From: an uncultured Eubacterium sp.
GTDB taxonomy: Bacteria; Bacillota; Clostridia; Lachnospirales; Lachnospiraceae
NCBI GenBank assembly: GCA_910577225.1
Contig: CAJTMV010000019.1
Span: forward strand, 1 to 64,000
DNA: 64,000 nt
Reading direction: 5' to 3'
The first letter of the stretch is position 1. Each line of letters opens with the position of its first letter. Below, in pieces: positions 61,844 through 64,000 of the stretch. The position numbers and the translations under genes are program-made. The notes beneath the pieces are model-generated. The model was not told the DNA's origin. It made no database searches and saw nothing but the letters and a program-made list of their open reading frames with translations.

Positions 61844-62800
61844 TCACCTGTGCTCTTCTATCGTCTCTTCATCTTCAAAATTTATTTTCTCCCCTACAAT
61901 GACTTCGGGTTTTTTCGTCACCTTACGTAAGATCACTCCAATATATTCACCCAGAATTCCCATAAAAAATAACTGTACGGCTCCCAAAAAAAACATGCCG
62001 ATCAGAATCGGTGCTGTCCCGGCCTGAAAATTATGCCAGCGTGCAAGTTTTAAAATCAGATATACACTTCCAACCAAAAAACTGCATACAGACATAATTA
62101 GTCCCAGGACCGTCATCAGCCGCAGCGGAACTATAGAAGTTGCAACCATGGAGTTAATTGCAAACGTCAGATAACGCCAGACGTTATAGCTCGATGTTCC
62201 ACTTCTTCGCGCACACTGTTCATACGGAATCAGCTTTACATCATATCCCATATCCGCGATTGCAAATCGAAAATAAAAATCATAATCTGATTTGACATAT
62301 TCAGTCATCACTTCTTTGTCAAACAGCGTAATTCCTGATATATGCTCATACTGTGGCGTATCAGACAGACCTTTAATAATTTTATAATACAGGTTACGAC
62401 AGCCGTACTTGATCCTTCCCTCCTTTGATCCGATCTTTTGTGCACACACAACCTTATATCCATTCTCCCAATAACGAATAAATTCCGGTATCCGTTCAGG
62501 AGGTTCCTGAAAATCCGCCGGGATAGTAACAATTGCATCTCCGCTTACATACTTAAGCGTATTTCTGCCTGATCTGCCGTCAATCCCATAATTTCTGTTA
62601 TTGATCAAAACTTTAATATGCCTGTCTGCTGCTGCCAGTTCCCGCAGTATTTCCTTCGTTCCATCTGTAGAACAGTTATCTGTAAATACAATTTCATAAT
62701 CATAAGGCAGTTTTTTCATAATATCCGTAAGTTTTTCTGCCATTGGTCGCACATTCCCAACCTCATTGTAACAGGGAACTGCTATACTTATTTTTTTCAT
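61844..62800 (-). CDS. GT2-family membrane glycosyltransferase (DPM1/GtrB-like)
   Basis: 318 aa. Catalytic domain with ISIAVPCYNEVGNVRPMAEK, FTDNCSTDGTKEIL and IVTIPADFQEPPERIPEFI; the usual DADLQDP Asp-x-Asp is changed to PADFQEP, so one Asp is replaced by Pro. Two C-terminal membrane segments (LMTVLGLIMSVCSFLVGSVY and IGMFFLGAVQLFFMGILGEY). Such enzymes load undecaprenyl phosphate with a sugar. Start 62800 (AAAGG, 7 nt) is preferred to a TTG six bases upstream. Confidence 0.9.
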   Translation of the reverse strand: MKKISIAVPCYNEVGNVRPMAEKLTDIMKKLPYDYEIVFTDNCSTDGTKEILRELAAADRHIKVLINNRNYGIDGRSGRNTLKYVSGDAIVTIPADFQEPPERIPEFIRYWENGYKVVCAQKIGSKEGRIKYGCRNLYYKIIKGLSDTPQYEHISGITLFDKEVMTEYVKSDYDFYFRFAIADMGYDVKLIPYEQCARRSGTSSYNVWRYLTFAINSMVATSIVPLRLMTVLGLIMSVCSFLVGSVYLILKLARWHNFQAGTAPILIGMFFLGAVQLFFMGILGEYIGVILRKVTKKPEVIVGEKINFEDEETIEEHR

Positions 62801-62827
62801 ATCCAAACCTTTCCCGCTACAAACCTG

Positions 62828-64000
62828 TCAACTTCTTTCAGCTCCATCACAATTGCTTTCTTCTGTCACTGTCATCAGCCTGCTCAGCTGCTCCTCCTCC
62901 AGAAACGGATACATATCATGCAGCGGCGGCGTGTAAAAGCTGCCATCCTCTCTCATTTTTGACATCAGTTTCGGCACTGTCCGCTCGTCCAGAAGCTGTT
63001 TTATTTCCAATAGCGCCGGCTGTTTCTCGTCCAGAAGCCACCGGATTCCATCCCTAAGCATACCACAGTCTGCGCAGTTGTAATAAGCAATGCCAAATGC
63101 CTCTGCCACCTTTGCAAAATCAGGAAAGCTGACACCGCTTTTAGGATCGCATCCCAGATACAACCCGTCAAAAAAATTCTGATTTGTCTGACGGATCGCT
63201 CCATATCCTTCATTTGAAAATACAACTATTTTTACTGGCAAATGATTGTGCACGATTGTCTGCAGCTCCTGGATATTCATCATAAAAGATCCGTCGCCTG
63301 TCACACAGATCACTTCCTTTTTAAGAGCCACAGCTACTCCGGCGGCCTCTGGCAGATCGTCACCCATGGAGCCACTGTTGTAATTCACAATTACGCGCTG
63401 ATTTCTTCCACGTATCCCCTTTTGCAAAATCCCGAGAGCACAGCTGCTATTTCCAAGAGCGATTACTTCATCCTCCCGCATCTGCTTTCCAAACTCTTCC
63501 CAAAACGTATTCTGCGATATCCTCTCATGAACCGCCTGGATTCTGCCTGCATCCATTTTTCCAAGAAAACTGCTGATACTGTCGCAATACCGAACCCATC
63601 CTTTATCGTTCTCCCACGCATGCACTTTATCTTTCGCCTTTTTCAGAAATGACAGCACATCTGCATAAACAGGTAAAACCACTCGAAATCCGGCCTTACG
63701 CATTTCATCCGGCTCTGCATCGATCATAATAATCTCTGCATCTGGCGCAAATTCCTGCTGATTAAAGCCAGTCTGTTTTGTAGAAAGACTGTTGCCGACC
63801 ACAATCAGAAGATCGGCATTCTGAAGAATAAAATTTCCTCTTCGTGGACCCACACTTCCGGACATCCCATAGTAACAAGGTGCATGCTCATATAAAATAT
63901 CCGCCTGCAACGCACCTCCAACTACTGGTATATTCATACGTTTGGTCCATTCCCTAAACTCATACACAGCATTTCCAGTACGAATACCGGAACCTGACAA
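62828..64000 (-). CDS. Thiamine-diphosphate-dependent enzyme, acetolactate-synthase-like (YerE-like?), partial
   Basis: About 390 C-terminal residues are visible and the N-terminus is beyond the right edge. Central domain LQNADLLIVVGNSLSTKQTG; ThDP-binding domain with NYNSGSMGDDLPEAAGVAVA, then GDGSFMMNIQELQT and NEGYGAIRQ (Mg/ThDP motif GDG...N). The end (VPKLMSKMREDGSFYTPPLHD) differs from housekeeping acetolactate synthases. Together with RfbF and RfbH the best analogue I know is YerE, which adds a two-carbon unit from pyruvate to a CDP-dideoxy-4-keto sugar. The function is inferred. Confidence 0.8.
   Translation of the reverse strand: MSGSGIRTGNAVYEFREWTKRMNIPVVGGALQADILYEHAPCYYGMSGSVGPRRGNFILQNADLLIVVGNSLSTKQTGFNQQEFAPDAEIIMIDAEPDEMRKAGFRVVLPVYADVLSFLKKAKDKVHAWENDKGWVRYCDSISSFLGKMDAGRIQAVHERISQNTFWEEFGKQMREDEVIALGNSSCALGILQKGIRGRNQRVIVNYNSGSMGDDLPEAAGVAVALKKEVICVTGDGSFMMNIQELQTIVHNHLPVKIVVFSNEGYGAIRQTNQNFFDGLYLGCDPKSGVSFPDFAKVAEAFGIAYYNCADCGMLRDGIRWLLDEKQPALLEIKQLLDERTVPKLMSKMREDGSFYTPPLHDMYPFLEEEQLSRLMTVTEESNCDGAERS

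Overview
The window looks like the chromosome of a spore-forming Firmicute, most likely a Lachnospiraceae (Clostridia) member. The grounds are a small acid-soluble spore protein gene, ylbJ next to coaD and rsmD, gerW, remA-rpoZ, an AgrC-type GHKL kinase with a LytTR regulator, Shine-Dalgarno sites of the AGGAGG type, and the overall style of the housekeeping proteins. Most genes lie on the minus strand. Assignments rest on reading translated motifs by eye; no database search was run.

Layout. 1-5.0 kb is accessory DNA: a tyrosine integrase of a Tn-type element that has lost its N-terminus and runs off the left edge, then a four-gene locus (LytTR regulator, GHKL kinase, secreted Gly/Ser/Ala-rich protein, small membrane protein), then a frameshifted gene of unknown family. 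5.4-10.8 kb holds a short histidine operon (hisZ-hisG-hisD-hisIE) with a consensus sigma-A promoter; its HisIE carries an extra HisF-like N-terminal domain without the catalytic aspartates. 10.8-29 kb is housekeeping: recU, RluA-type pseudouridine synthase, ygiQ, an M23 peptidase, ylbJ, coaD, rsmD, pncC, pgsA, rimO, rpoZ, remA, yicC, rqcH, ssp, recG, a DAK2/FakA-like protein, Asp23 and rpmB. 29-49.7 kb holds gerW, a DUF2953-like protein with a hexapeptide-repeat insert, a Nudix hydrolase, a gene-free repeat island (32.7-34.0 kb), a class B PBP and RodA/FtsW pair, a U32 peptidase, a ZapA-headed repeat protein, ruvAB, a Gx transporter with a NusG-II protein, miaB, a folate cyclo-ligase, DUF896, apbE, metF and a HAD phosphatase.

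50-64 kb is again accessory and concerns the cell surface: an XRE regulator, gmd-rmd for GDP-D-rhamnose, two tandem paralogous membrane proteins of unknown family, an Rpn-type nuclease gene that has lost its catalytic core, and a polysaccharide operon read right to left: TPP enzyme (partial), GT2 glycosyltransferase, SAM methyltransferase interrupted at a G11 tract, two cytidylyltransferase-like proteins, RfbH dehydrase and a Wzx flippase. RfbF plus RfbH plus a TPP-dependent carboligase is the combination expected for a CDP-linked branched 3,6-dideoxyhexose of the yersiniose kind.

The points most worth following are: two inverted, nested palindromic elements at 32.9-34.0 kb whose arms differ between copies yet stay palindromic within each copy; the two-component/secreted-protein locus; the homopolymer-switched methyltransferase; the HisF-like/HisIE fusion; and an old tandem duplication of the miaB start region.
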